39,159 bases of DNA from NCBI GenBank assembly GCA_024710355.1, contig JANJUX010000008.1, forward strand, positions 1 to 39,159, given 5' to 3'. The translations under genes and the position numbers were made by a program. Shown piece after piece: positions 16,014-23,923 of this stretch (position 1 is the stretch's first letter; each line of letters begins with the position of its first letter). The DNA is from Candidatus Rifleibacteriota bacterium (GTDB lineage Bacteria; Muiribacteriota; Ozemobacteria; Ozemobacterales; Ozemobacteraceae). The notes under the pieces were generated by a model that made no database searches, was not told the origin of the DNA, and saw only the letters and a program-made list of their open reading frames with translations.

Positions 16014-17450
16014 TTACTCCTGGGATTGTGTAAAGATGAATCTGGTAAGCAGAACCTTGATTATCCAGACAATAATCAGACCAGCTATGACTGCTATGAT
16101 GCCAAAAACTATCGAAGCAATCAAGCCCTGATTTGCGGCCCAGAAAATTGCGTCGAGCTTTTGCGGAATATTGGCGTCGTCAGGCCGGTATCTGAGCACC
16201 CGGCGGTAGAATTCTTCGGCTTTGTAATAGTCACGTTCATTAAAGGCGCGATTGCCAAAAAAGTAGAGGGCGTTGACCATAAGATCGCGGGCCTGTTCGT
16301 TATTAGGTTGCAGATAGAGAACTTTTTCGATGCGGGTCAGCGCGGCATCCCAGTCATCTTTGAGTGCCAGCTGCTTGGCTTCGCGTAAGGTTATCGTCGC
16401 CTGCCCGGGCTGGAAAAAATGCACGCGGTTGTTGCCCTGATCTGCGATAATAAGCGTCTCATCGCGGTTGAGCGCCATGCCGCGCGGCATAAGAAGGCGG
16501 CCGGGGGCTGATCCACGGCGGCCGTGATGTTCAAAAAACTTGCCGTCGCGGGTGATTTCAACGATGCGGTGATTGAGGGTATCGCTGATCAGCAGGTTCT
16601 GATCGAGGCTGGCGGTTATGTAAGACGGGCTGTTGAGCATACCCTTTTCGCTGCCCTTGCCGCTGCCATAGCGCCAGATGATTTTGCCATCTTTGGGCTC
16701 CCAGCATACAACCTGATGAAAAGTGGGGTAGGTGACCACCAGATTGCCGTCGTTCAGCCAGTAGACCCCACGGGGCGGCACGGCGTTGAAGGCACCTTTC
16801 TTGGTTTCTTCCTGGTAAACAAGCTCTTTGAGACATTTGCCGGCTTCGTTGAGAATCTGAACCCTTTTGTTACGGCCTTCAGCCACGGCAATACGCCCGT
16901 CGGGGCTGATGTCTATGTCCATCGGCCCGAACAGCTCGCCCTGGCCCCTGCCTGAACGGCCGAATGTGCTGACGACCTTGCCGCTGTTGAAGTCGAGGAC
17001 TGCAATGATATCGCTTTCACTCAGCGACACATAAAGCTGCCCTTTGCTGTCGAAAGCCATGCCGGTTGGTCGCGGAAAATAACGTTGTACTTCAGCGAGA
17101 AACGCGGGGTCAGTGCAGATGTTACCGGATTCAGAAGCGTTGCGCGGTGGCAGCAGGGCTTTGGCCGATGTCTGCTTTTTACCGTCGGCGCGGATCGGGT
17201 CTGAGGCCACCAGCTGCGGAATTGCTCTGGTAAAATCGCCGTCGGGTGTAAGAACCTGCAGGCGGTTGTTTCGCTGGTCGGCAACAATTATTCGACCGTC
17301 CTGAAGCAGCAGCAGTTCTTCCGGGGCGTTGAATTCCAGCGGCCCTTTGCCCTCAAAACCTCTGATGGTAAAAACTGAGAGGTCGAGCGCTGCATTGGCC
17401 TGCGAAAGAGTTACTGCAACAAACAGCAGAACGGCAAACAGCTTTTTCAA
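16014..17450 (-). CDS. Exported NHL-repeat/TPR protein with C-terminal membrane anchor
   Basis: 478 residues. A signal peptide (~1-20, SQANA) is followed by NHL beta-propeller repeats (~30-355): [20 protein letters not shown], a second set around [20 protein letters not shown], and two late repeats with [14 protein letters not shown] and [14 protein letters not shown]. Next come a TPR pair (~365-430) and a transmembrane helix (~447-470) with a short cytoplasmic tail. The propeller should be extracytoplasmic and bind protein or glycan. The start is TTG at 17450, overlapping the vanW stop (TTGA), with AGGAG eight bases upstream. Propeller plus TPR plus C-terminal anchor suggests a cell-envelope scaffold. 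Function unknown. Confidence 0.88.
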   Translation of the reverse strand: MKKLFAVLLFVAVTLSQANAALDLSVFTIRGFEGKGPLEFNAPEELLLLQDGRIIVADQRNNRLQVLTPDGDFTRAIPQLVASDPIRADGKKQTSAKALLPPRNASESGNICTDPAFLAEVQRYFPRPTGMAFDSKGQLYVSLSESDIIAVLDFNSGKVVSTFGRSGRGQGELFGPMDIDISPDGRIAVAEGRNKRVQILNEAGKCLKELVYQEETKKGAFNAVPPRGVYWLNDGNLVVTYPTFHQVVCWEPKDGKIIWRYGSGKGSEKGMLNSPSYITASLDQNLLISDTLNHRIVEITRDGKFFEHHGRRGSAPGRLLMPRGMALNRDETLIIADQGNNRVHFFQPGQATITLREAKQLALKDDWDAALTRIEKVLYLQPNNEQARDLMVNALYFFGNRAFNERDYYKAEEFYRRVLRYRPDDANIPQKLDAIFWAANQGLIASIVFGIIAVIAGLIIVWIIKVLLTRFIFTQSQE

Positions 17451-18700
17451 TTATTCATCTCCTCGATCCGGTTGAAGGTCAGATAACGGTCTTTGCTCAG
17501 GCGCTCTTCTTTGCTTGGCTTTCCATCTTTGATGATGGTTCTGTAGGCTTCGACACTGTAACCATGCACCCCTGGGTGAACGATTTTGACTTCACCCTTT
17601 TTCAGAGAAGAATTGTTCTTTTTCTGAACTTCGTAAGGATGCTTCACTTCGTTTCTGGTTACAAGAACGACAGTGTCAAAAGGCTTTCGCTCAGCATAGA
17701 TTTCGACTTCGACCTTGCCTTTGCCGGCACGACTTACAATCAGAACCGGAATGTCGAGAGTATTGGTGAATCTGAAGTCCTTGAAACCCCAGGCTACTGC
17801 TGCGTCAAGGCCGCGATCGGCGTATTCGATGCCGTCATAGATCGAGTGATTGTGGCGTTCATCGATTTTCATGCCACTGAGAAGGGCAGCGCGGTAAAGA
17901 GTGGTGCTGACCTGGCAGATTCCACCACCAAGGCCGGGGATAACTCTCCCCTGAGAGATTACTCCGGCTTTTTTGAAGCCGTATTTTTCGGTGCGGGGGC
18001 CGACAACTTTATTGAAGCTGAACTTGCCGCCTGGCGGAACGATGAGGCCGTCGATTTTGTGGCTGGCGATTTCGAGATTTACGTTTCGTTCAGGGTCATC
18101 GATATGACCGGCATGCAGGGTCGAAAAAGTGGCGACGAGTGTGTTAAAACCCATTTCACGCATTTTGCTTGAGAAGCCATCCTTTCCTTCGATCGGTGCG
18201 ATTGCAAGATCCACCGCAAAACTGGTGGCGTTGTAGTTTTCAACCAGACTTTTTTCAAGGGCGGCGAGGGTTTTTTCCTTGTCGATGCCAAAGCCAGGTT
18301 CACCTCTGACAATTCTCTGAAAATCATTTTTGCCGCCTTCAATTCTTGCCGGTGCTGCCTGCTTTACATTTGGCAGAGTCAGACTGGCGATGACCTGCTT
18401 TGCCAGTTCGCCGTCGGCTTCGATTTTAACAATCTGGTCATTCTTTTTGGTGACCGAGAGAAGTGGCAGCTCGTTGACCGGAATCTGCTGCAGGCCGTCG
18501 GTAAAAACGATCTGAACTGGCTTGATTTCGGTTTTCAGCTCCGTTTCAGGATTTTTCTCGACAGCGGCTGTCGGAGCGTCGGGTGTGGCCGGCATCGACC
18601 GTTCCGGCACCGATTTCTGAAAGTAGACAATCGTGAAAAAAATCGATGCAAGAAATACCAGAACCATAGTGATGAACAGACCTGAACGGAAAAACTTCAT
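17447..18700 (-). CDS. Membrane-anchored VanW-family protein with G5-like C-terminus
   Basis: 417 residues from the ATG at 18700, which has AGGAG nine bases upstream; the in-frame TTG at 18709 is too close to it. An N-terminal transmembrane helix (~8-28) and a Pro/Glu linker are followed by a strand-rich region (~60-195) and the VanW domain (~205-340). The marks of the VanW domain are IVPPGGKFSFNKVVGPRT, GLGGGICQVSTTLYRAALLSG and ERHNHS, all family-typical. The last 75 residues resemble a G5 domain (EVKHPYEVQKKN...). VanW proteins are envelope proteins often tied to peptidoglycan binding; the enzymatic role is not settled. It is the fourth gene in the der operon, between gpsA and the NHL gene. 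Confidence 0.92.
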   Translation of the reverse strand: MKFFRSGLFITMVLVFLASIFFTIVYFQKSVPERSMPATPDAPTAAVEKNPETELKTEIKPVQIVFTDGLQQIPVNELPLLSVTKKNDQIVKIEADGELAKQVIASLTLPNVKQAAPARIEGGKNDFQRIVRGEPGFGIDKEKTLAALEKSLVENYNATSFAVDLAIAPIEGKDGFSSKMREMGFNTLVATFSTLHAGHIDDPERNVNLEIASHKIDGLIVPPGGKFSFNKVVGPRTEKYGFKKAGVISQGRVIPGLGGGICQVSTTLYRAALLSGMKIDERHNHSIYDGIEYADRGLDAAVAWGFKDFRFTNTLDIPVLIVSRAGKGKVEVEIYAERKPFDTVVLVTRNEVKHPYEVQKKNNSSLKKGEVKIVHPGVHGYSVEAYRTIIKDGKPSKEERLSKDRYLTFNRIEEMNN

Positions 18701-18721
18701 TATCTGCAACTCCTGAAATTA

Positions 18722-19732
18722 TCAGTCGGTTTCGGCCTTTAATGAACGCCCCATCAAATTTGCGGCAGCAATATCCGGGGGGCGACCGTCAAAAAGTACC
18801 CTGCATAATTCTTCGGTAATTGGCAGCTGAAGAGTTAGTTTTTTGCCCCACTCACTTGCAATTTTTGCAGCTTCGACTCCTTCGACCACCATTTTGGTCG
18901 ATTCGGTAAAATCTTTGAGACTGGTGCCGCGTGCAATGGCCTGTCCGAGACGATGATTGCGCGAAAGCGGCGAAGACGCCGTCGCCATAAGATCGCCAAG
19001 CCCGGTCAGCCCGTAAAAAGTCTGGGGTTCGCCGCCAAGAGCGGTGCCGATACGCACCAGTTCATGCAGGCTGCGGGTAAGGTAAGCTGCCTTGGCGTTG
19101 TCGCCAAGCTCAAGACCATCAACGATGCCGGCGCCGATAGCGAAAATGTTCTTCAGGGTGCCGCCCAGTTCAACGCCAGTGCGATCACCGTGCCGGTAAA
19201 CTCTGAAATATGGAGTCGAAAAGCATTGCTGTAGAATCTCTGAAAGCTCTTCATCAGGGGAAGCGATGACCGAAGCTCCCAGTTTCTTCTGAGCAACTTC
19301 GTCAGCCAGGTTTGGCCCTGACAGACATGCGACGTGATCGGCCTGAGAATCGGGCGATACGCCGAGAATTTCGCAGATGACCTGTGATATGCGTCGGCCG
19401 GTACCTCTTTCGAAGCCTTTGGCAACGTTGGCAACCCCGCGCATTCGCCTCAGTTCATCTTTGCACGGCTCGATAACCGATCTGATAAAGCTTGAGGGAA
19501 TTGCCAGCAGCGCAATTTCTGACCCTTCAAGAATTTCTGGGAGAGAATTAGAGCAGGTCAGGGCGCTGTGCAGTTCAAGATGTGTTACAAAATACGGATT
19601 TCGGTGCACTTCTGCTACACCCGCAACAACTTCTGGTTCTCTGGCCCAGAGTTTGACGCGGTGTCCGTTGCGACACAGAAGATCAGCCAGGGTCGTGCCC
19701 CATGACCCGGCTCCGATGACGGCAAAGTTCAT
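18722..19732 (-). CDS. gpsA: Glycerol-3-phosphate dehydrogenase [NAD(P)+]
   Basis: Makes sn-glycerol 3-phosphate from dihydroxyacetone phosphate for phospholipid synthesis. 336 residues, normal length. The Rossmann motif is GAGSWGTTLA (7-16). CLSGPNLADEVA and ELGGTLKNIFAIGAGI are the conserved segments around the catalytic lysine and substrate site. GLTGLGDLMATASS and SRNHRLG lie in the C-terminal domain. The ATG overlaps the plsY stop by 4 bases, coupling synthesis of the substrate with the acyltransferase that uses it. Cytoplasmic. Confidence 0.98.
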   Translation of the reverse strand: MNFAVIGAGSWGTTLADLLCRNGHRVKLWAREPEVVAGVAEVHRNPYFVTHLELHSALTCSNSLPEILEGSEIALLAIPSSFIRSVIEPCKDELRRMRGVANVAKGFERGTGRRISQVICEILGVSPDSQADHVACLSGPNLADEVAQKKLGASVIASPDEELSEILQQCFSTPYFRVYRHGDRTGVELGGTLKNIFAIGAGIVDGLELGDNAKAAYLTRSLHELVRIGTALGGEPQTFYGLTGLGDLMATASSPLSRNHRLGQAIARGTSLKDFTESTKMVVEGVEAAKIASEWGKKLTLQLPITEELCRVLFDGRPPDIAAANLMGRSLKAETD

Positions 19733-20391
19733 TTTGCTTTTGCCTCCTCACTGTTTTCTGATGCAGCTTCCGCCGATGCAGCGGTTACCCGCCATGGCAA
19801 TCTGGATTCTTCACCTTTGAGAATTCGCTGCACGTTGGTTTTGTGCTTGATAATGACGAACAGGGCGATAAAAGCCGCAAAACCTGTCAGGTAGGGGTTG
19901 TAAATCGGCCCAAGTTCCTGAAAACGATAAATGAAAACCGGCAGCAGAGCAGCTGCCAGAATTGAGCTCAACGAAACCATTCTGCTGACGAGCAGCGTGG
20001 CCATGAATACTCCCAGGCTTGCCAGAGCCGCATGACCCGCCAGAGCCATAAAAACTCCCAGGCCGGTCGCCACGCCTTTGCCACCCTTGAATTTCACCCA
20101 GAAAGACAGGGTATGACCGGCCATGGCTGCCGCGGCCGCGGTAAAGTAAAGCGCCGGTGCCCCTGGCCAGAAGTGGGCGCTTGCCAGAACCGCCACCATG
20201 CCCTTGAGAACGTCGACCGCAAGGGTGACGGCAAAGGGCCAGGTGCCCAGAACACGGTAGACGTTGGTCGCTCCCATATTTTTACTGCCGTGTTCGAAGA
20301 TATTGATGCCATAAAACAGCCGCGCAACCACATAGGCGGTCGGAAGCGAGCCGCATAAATAACCGAGCAGGGCGGCATAAAGGAAATTCAT
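19729..20391 (-). CDS. plsY: Acyl-phosphate:glycerol-3-phosphate acyltransferase PlsY
   Basis: Integral membrane enzyme transferring acyl from acyl-phosphate to glycerol 3-phosphate, the first acylation of phospholipids. 220 residues with several membrane helices. Conserved motifs are seen in order: CGSLPTAYV, HGSKNMGATNVYRVLG, GHTLSFWVKFKGGKGVATG and a late IIKHKTNVQRILKGEE. The Ala/Glu/Ser-rich tail after ~200 is longer than in many PlsY. AGGA lies 9-12 bases upstream of the ATG. It starts 3 bp after der and overlaps gpsA, a common bacterial order. Confidence 0.97.
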   Translation of the reverse strand: MNFLYAALLGYLCGSLPTAYVVARLFYGINIFEHGSKNMGATNVYRVLGTWPFAVTLAVDVLKGMVAVLASAHFWPGAPALYFTAAAAAMAGHTLSFWVKFKGGKGVATGLGVFMALAGHAALASLGVFMATLLVSRMVSLSSILAAALLPVFIYRFQELGPIYNPYLTGFAAFIALFVIIKHKTNVQRILKGEESRLPWRVTAASAEAASENSEEAKAK

Positions 20392-20394
20392 CGG

Positions 20395-21729
20395 TCAGTG
20401 TCCTGTGATCATTTTTACCGGCCAGCCTTCAAAGGTTTCTTCCTGGCGGATATGGTTGAGAAGATAGCGCTGATAAGAGAAATGCACGCCCTTCGGTTCA
20501 TTGCACTTGAGTTTGAAAACAATGGGCGGGCCCTCGAGTTGTATCAGCGATTTAAGCTTGAGTTCGCGGGCTTTGAAAGTCGGCGGTGGCTGAATGGTGA
20601 CCGCATCGTAAAGAATGGTTTTGAGAACTTCAGGAGCAATGCGGCGTCTGCCGGTCTCCTGCACGTGGTCGATCATTTCAAACAATTTGTTGACGCGCAG
20701 CCCGGTTTTGGCAGAAGTGGCGATCATCGGGGCAAAAGCCAGCAGCGGAAACTCTTCGCGGGTTTCCTTGATCAACTGGGTCCAGAAGTGTTCGTCGTGC
20801 TTGGCGATATCCCATTTGTTCCAGACGATGATGCACCCGGCACCGCTGTCGATTATTCTGCCGGCAATGCGCTTGTCCTGATAGGTGATGCCACCTTTCG
20901 ATGCATCCATGACCAGAATGGCCAGGTCGGTGTTTTTGATGGCGCCCAGAGTTCGGTAGACCGAGTATTGTTCGACATCGTCTTTTTCGCGATCAGGGCG
21001 TCGCAAACCGGCGGTATCGATAAAATTGTAGGTCTTGCCGCCCCGCACGTGCTTGTAGAGAATCGTGTCGCGTGTGGTCCCGGCGGCGTTGTCGACAATC
21101 GAGCGGTTTTCGCCGATCAGTTTGTTGAACAGCATCGACTTGCCGACGTTCGGCTTGCCAACGATGGCAATGCGCTCGAGAGCCCGTTCCTGACGCTCTA
21201 ATTCTTCTTCGTCGAGCCTGTTGACCGGCATTTTTTCGACCACGACGTCAAGCAGGTCGGCAACTCCGTGCCCGTGCACGGCCGAAATCGGGTAAAGCGG
21301 GTCGATGCCAAGCTCGTAAAATTCCGCCATCTGTGATTCATCGTTCGGGTTATCGAGCTTGTTGATGACGACATACATCGGATGCCCCGAGCAGTGCTTG
21401 CGCAGGAAATTTAAAATCTGCTTGTCGTCAGGAACCAGGCCGGCTCTGCCGTCGCAGACGAAGATGATTGCTTGGGATTCCTTCAGGGCATAGTCGACCT
21501 GCTGCTTGATTGAGGTCATCAGTGGCTGTGAATCATCGGGATCGAGACCGCCGGTGTCGACCAGGTTGAAGCGCCGGCCGTTCCAGATCGATTCGGCGTA
21601 ATTGCGGTCGCGGGTTACACCCGGGGTCGGGTCAACAATTGCGTGCCGGTAGCCGACGATTCTGTTCATGAGTGATGACTTGCCAACATTTGGCCGTCCT
21701 ACGATTGCGATTGTGGGGATTGACTCCAT
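20395..21729 (-). CDS. der: Ribosome-assembly GTPase Der (EngA)
   Basis: 444 residues. Two tandem GTPase domains: the first has GRPNVGKSS (10-18), DTGGLDPDD and NKLDN; the second has GKPNVGKSM (~190), a DTAGLRR switch and WNKWD. The C-terminal KH-like domain holds AFAPMIATSAKTG, then QPPPTFKARELKLKSL. Der acts in maturation of the large ribosomal subunit. The ATG has GGAGG upstream and a good promoter at 21786-21758. It is the first gene of the six-gene operon that ends with lepA. Confidence 0.98.
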   Translation of the reverse strand: MESIPTIAIVGRPNVGKSSLMNRIVGYRHAIVDPTPGVTRDRNYAESIWNGRRFNLVDTGGLDPDDSQPLMTSIKQQVDYALKESQAIIFVCDGRAGLVPDDKQILNFLRKHCSGHPMYVVINKLDNPNDESQMAEFYELGIDPLYPISAVHGHGVADLLDVVVEKMPVNRLDEEELERQERALERIAIVGKPNVGKSMLFNKLIGENRSIVDNAAGTTRDTILYKHVRGGKTYNFIDTAGLRRPDREKDDVEQYSVYRTLGAIKNTDLAILVMDASKGGITYQDKRIAGRIIDSGAGCIIVWNKWDIAKHDEHFWTQLIKETREEFPLLAFAPMIATSAKTGLRVNKLFEMIDHVQETGRRRIAPEVLKTILYDAVTIQPPPTFKARELKLKSLIQLEGPPIVFKLKCNEPKGVHFSYQRYLLNHIRQEETFEGWPVKMITGH

Positions 21730-21757
21730 GGCTACCTCCAGTTAAATGAGAAAAATC

Positions 21758-21786
21758 AGTCTAGCATTTTTATTGCTCAAGGTCAA
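21758..21786 (-). promoter_or_regulatory. Sigma-70-like promoter of the der operon
   Basis: Minus strand: TTGACC (21786-21781), a 17-bp spacer ending TGC (extended -10), and TAGACT (21763-21758). Predicted start near 21751, about 22 bases before the der ATG. The inverted repeat at 21786-21820 begins at the outer edge of the -35 box. Confidence 0.7.
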
Positions 21787-21820
21787 TGGCATTCGCGGTA
21801 AAAGCCTCATCAAATGCCAT
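21786..21820. repeat. 8-bp inverted repeat upstream of the der promoter
   Basis: ATGGCATT (21786-21793) and its exact complement AATGCCAT (21813-21820), 19 bp apart. It abuts the -35 box of the der promoter, where an activator or repressor could bind. A further TGCCAT occurs at 21824-21829. Confidence 0.4.
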
Positions 21821-21836
21821 ATCTGCCATGTGTGCC

Positions 21837-21897
21837 GGGTTGAATTGATTGACACCCGGGCCGGCTTCTGATAATGTACAGCCTGTTAATTCAACCC
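21837..21897. repeat. 10-bp inverted repeat flanking the 21849 promoter
   Basis: GGGTTGAATT (21837-21846) and AATTCAACCC (21888-21897) are perfect complements with 41 bp between. The half-sites bracket the -35 and -10 boxes of the plus-strand promoter; their centres are 51 bp apart, close to five helical turns. This is an operator-like or looping arrangement, or alternatively a long-range stem in DNA only. Confidence 0.55.
21849..21875 (+). promoter_or_regulatory. Promoter for the zinc-ribbon/TPM/rnpB unit
   Basis: Consensus TTGACA (21849-21854) and GATAAT (21870-21875) with a short 15-bp spacer; TAATGT at 21872 would give 17 bp but matches less well. Predicted start near 21882, inside the flanking inverted repeat. 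Confidence 0.55.
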
Positions 21898-21916
21898 CGA
21901 ATCATTGAGGTAGCAA

Positions 21917-22630
21917 GTGATAGAATGTAAACCGCTGATTCCGCTTCAGGAGCTGGATCTGAAAATTGATGCAGCCAGAGACCAGATTGAAGAAAAGAAA
22001 CAGAAGGTTGTCCGGATGCAGAACGAAATTGAGGCAGATGCTCAGCTGATCGAAAAGAAGCTGGCGTTGCTCAAAAAAATTCAGCTGCGTCGGCGCAAAG
22101 CTGAAACAGAGCTCAACGACCTGAATCAGCAGGTCAAGCTTGCTGAAATCAAGATGCAGAGCGCCGGCCTTTCACCGGCCAGCTACAAGGCAATCGAAAA
22201 AGAACTTGCCGGCATGAAAGAAAAGGCTGCGAGCGAAGAGGGCAAGATTCTCGAAGACATGGAAAAAATCGAAACCCTCGAAAAAGATACCGTCAAAGGG
22301 CAGAAAGTCGTTGCCGGTCGTCGTGACCACCTTGAACAGATCAAGATCAGGGTTGCCGAAGAAATAACCGGGGTTCGTAAAGAGCTCGATCTGCTGCAGA
22401 CCCAGCGTTCTCAGATAAGTCTTAAAATTGCAGCCGATCTTCTCGAAAAATACGAAGAACTTCGCCAGAAAAGGCGCGGCCAGGTACTTTTCCCCACCGA
22501 AAACCCATCGTGCCCGGCATGCGGCATGGGTATGCCGGCAGGTCTTATGAGCGCGGTAACTTCACATGAAGGGGCGGAAACCTGCTCGAACTGCAGCATG
22601 CTCATCTACTGGACAGGCCAGCGGGTTTAA
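21917..22630 (+). CDS. Coiled-coil hairpin protein with C4 zinc ribbon (DUF164/CdsZ-type)
   Basis: 237 residues. Residues ~8-185 are an almost unbroken charged coiled coil, with SAGLSPASYKAIEKEL at the hairpin region. The C-terminal ribbon is CPACGMGMPAGLM...CSNCSMLIYW (~195-235), the signature of the DUF164/CT398 family. The start is GTG with GAGG upstream. Homologues are proposed to bind RNA or act with the secretion chaperone/export machinery; no reaction is established. In actinobacteria this family commonly lies near rnpB, and here rnpB is only one gene away. Confidence 0.9.
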   Translation: MIECKPLIPLQELDLKIDAARDQIEEKKQKVVRMQNEIEADAQLIEKKLALLKKIQLRRRKAETELNDLNQQVKLAEIKMQSAGLSPASYKAIEKELAGMKEKAASEEGKILEDMEKIETLEKDTVKGQKVVAGRRDHLEQIKIRVAEEITGVRKELDLLQTQRSQISLKIAADLLEKYEELRQKRRGQVLFPTENPSCPACGMGMPAGLMSAVTSHEGAETCSNCSMLIYWTGQRV

Positions 22631-22632
22631 TT

Positions 22633-23526
22633 ATGAAATCTTTCAGGTTAGTTCTGTTTCTGGTTATCGTTTTCTGCTTTTGCAGTCATCAGTTCCTGCT
22701 GGCACAGAGCGCCTCTGAGGCAGTTTCTGCTCCCGGCAGTGATTCTGTTGTGGTTAAGGCCCAGGTGCCTGATGCTGCCAAATATGTCGACGACAAGGCA
22801 GAGCTGATCAAGCCGGAGCTTCGCCGCCAGATCGTTACCGACTGCGCCGAAATCGAAGAAAAGATGCGCATCAGAGTCATGATCAAGACCCTGCGCGTCG
22901 ACAACCTCGCCGAAGCTCAGAGTCAGGTCGAAGCTTTTTTTTCAGAATGGATCCGCTCGATCAGTCTCGATAAAAGAGGCATTCTTATTTATGCGCTGCT
23001 GCCTGAAGGCGCCGCCCACGGAAAAGTTCACCTGCGCGTCGGTATTGGCCTTAAATACCTTATCACCAGGGAAATGGGCGAAAAGATTCTCAATCAGGTG
23101 ATTCTGCCAAATAACGCTGCCAATAACGACGGGGTTGGCTTCCTTGAGGGCGTAAAAGCTATCAGAAGAATGCTGCTCGATGAGCTGAAACGCGACGAAC
23201 AGAGAGCTACCGGGGCTTCACAGGTGTTCGATCTGCAGTATTTCCTCTGGACCTCAAAAGAAATTCTGCTTGCTCTCCTGATTGGCCTGTTTCTGTTTTA
23301 CATCATTTTCTTCGTCGAACGCTGCCCACGTTGCAACGGGGCATTGAAAGTCAGCAGCGAAACTCTCAAAGAACCTGGTAAAAATACGCTCGGCCTGCAG
23401 CGGCGCATTTATGCCTGCGAACGCTGTGGTTTTTCGCGACGAAAAAAAGAACCGCTTTATCCGTCGGGCAAGGCTGGTCTGATTATGCGTCTGACAGGCG
23501 CCAGACGGAATGTTAAGGTTGAATAG
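22633..23526 (+). CDS. TPM-domain membrane protein with C-terminal zinc ribbon
   Basis: 297 residues. A signal peptide (~1-25, LLAQS) leads to a TPM (formerly DUF477) domain (~45-190): AKYVDDKAELIKPELRRQI, SLDKRGILIYALLP and LRVGIGLKYLITREMGEKI are its typical strands and helices. A transmembrane helix (~212-231) follows, and then a cytoplasmic ribbon with CPRCNG...CERCGFSRRKK. TPM domains occur in plant photosystem II repair factor TLP18.3 and in many bacterial envelope proteins. The gene starts 2 bp after the DUF164 stop and ends 19 bp before rnpB. Confidence 0.9.
   Translation: MKSFRLVLFLVIVFCFCSHQFLLAQSASEAVSAPGSDSVVVKAQVPDAAKYVDDKAELIKPELRRQIVTDCAEIEEKMRIRVMIKTLRVDNLAEAQSQVEAFFSEWIRSISLDKRGILIYALLPEGAAHGKVHLRVGIGLKYLITREMGEKILNQVILPNNAANNDGVGFLEGVKAIRRMLLDELKRDEQRATGASQVFDLQYFLWTSKEILLALLIGLFLFYIIFFVERCPRCNGALKVSSETLKEPGKNTLGLQRRIYACERCGFSRRKKEPLYPSGKAGLIMRLTGARRNVKVE
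23491..23519 (+). promoter_or_regulatory. Possible rnpB promoter inside the TPM gene end
   Basis: CTGACA (23491-23496), 17 bp, TAAGGT (23514-23519) with TG before the -10. Predicted start near 23526, just before the outer helix of RNase P RNA. The -10 is weak; readthrough from 21882 is the alternative. Confidence 0.35.
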
Positions 23527-23545
23527 TTTTTGAAAAGGTAGATTT

Positions 23546-23909
23546 GCAGGGTAACCGGTCGGTCGCGTCCGCAAGGATGAGGAAAGTCCGGGCTCCACAG
23601 GGCATGGCGCTGGGTAACACCCAGGCTTCGGAAAAGGAATTTTCCGGGGACGGAAAGTGCAGCAGAAAATACACCGCCGATGGTCGCAAGACACAGGTAA
23701 GGGTGAAAAGGTGCGGTAAGAGCGCACCGGAGCACTGGCGACAGTGTTTCCTGGTAAACCCCGCCGGAGCAAGACTAAACAGGGGGATGAAACGGCCCGT
23801 TTCGCTACTACTCCGGGTAAGTCGCTTGAGGTCAGGGGTAACCCTGATCCCAGATAGATGACCGACGCCTCGCAGGAGGTACAGAACCCGGCTTACAGGT
23901 TACCCTGCT
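23546..23909 (+). ncRNA. rnpB: RNase P RNA, bacterial type A
   Basis: Catalytic RNA that trims tRNA 5' leaders. Helix P1 is perfect over 11 bp: GCAGGGTAACC at 23546-23556 with its complement at 23899-23909. The conserved core GAGGAAAGTCCGGGCTCC lies at 23578-23595, the segment with AGTGCAGCAGAAAATACACC near 23656-23675, and the 3' core ACAGAACCCGGCTTAC at 23882-23897. About 364 bases is usual for type A. Outer bases 23533-23542 and 23913-23922 pair further across a 3-base internal loop, so the precursor is closed by a longer helix. The RNA converges on the deacetylase gene, whose stop is at 23924. Confidence 0.97.
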
Positions 23910-23923
23910 TCTCTACTTTTTCA

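Noticed and set aside
20398..21201. 267-codon plus-strand open frame inside der
   Set aside because: Antisense to an unmistakable Der GTPase; no family resemblance.
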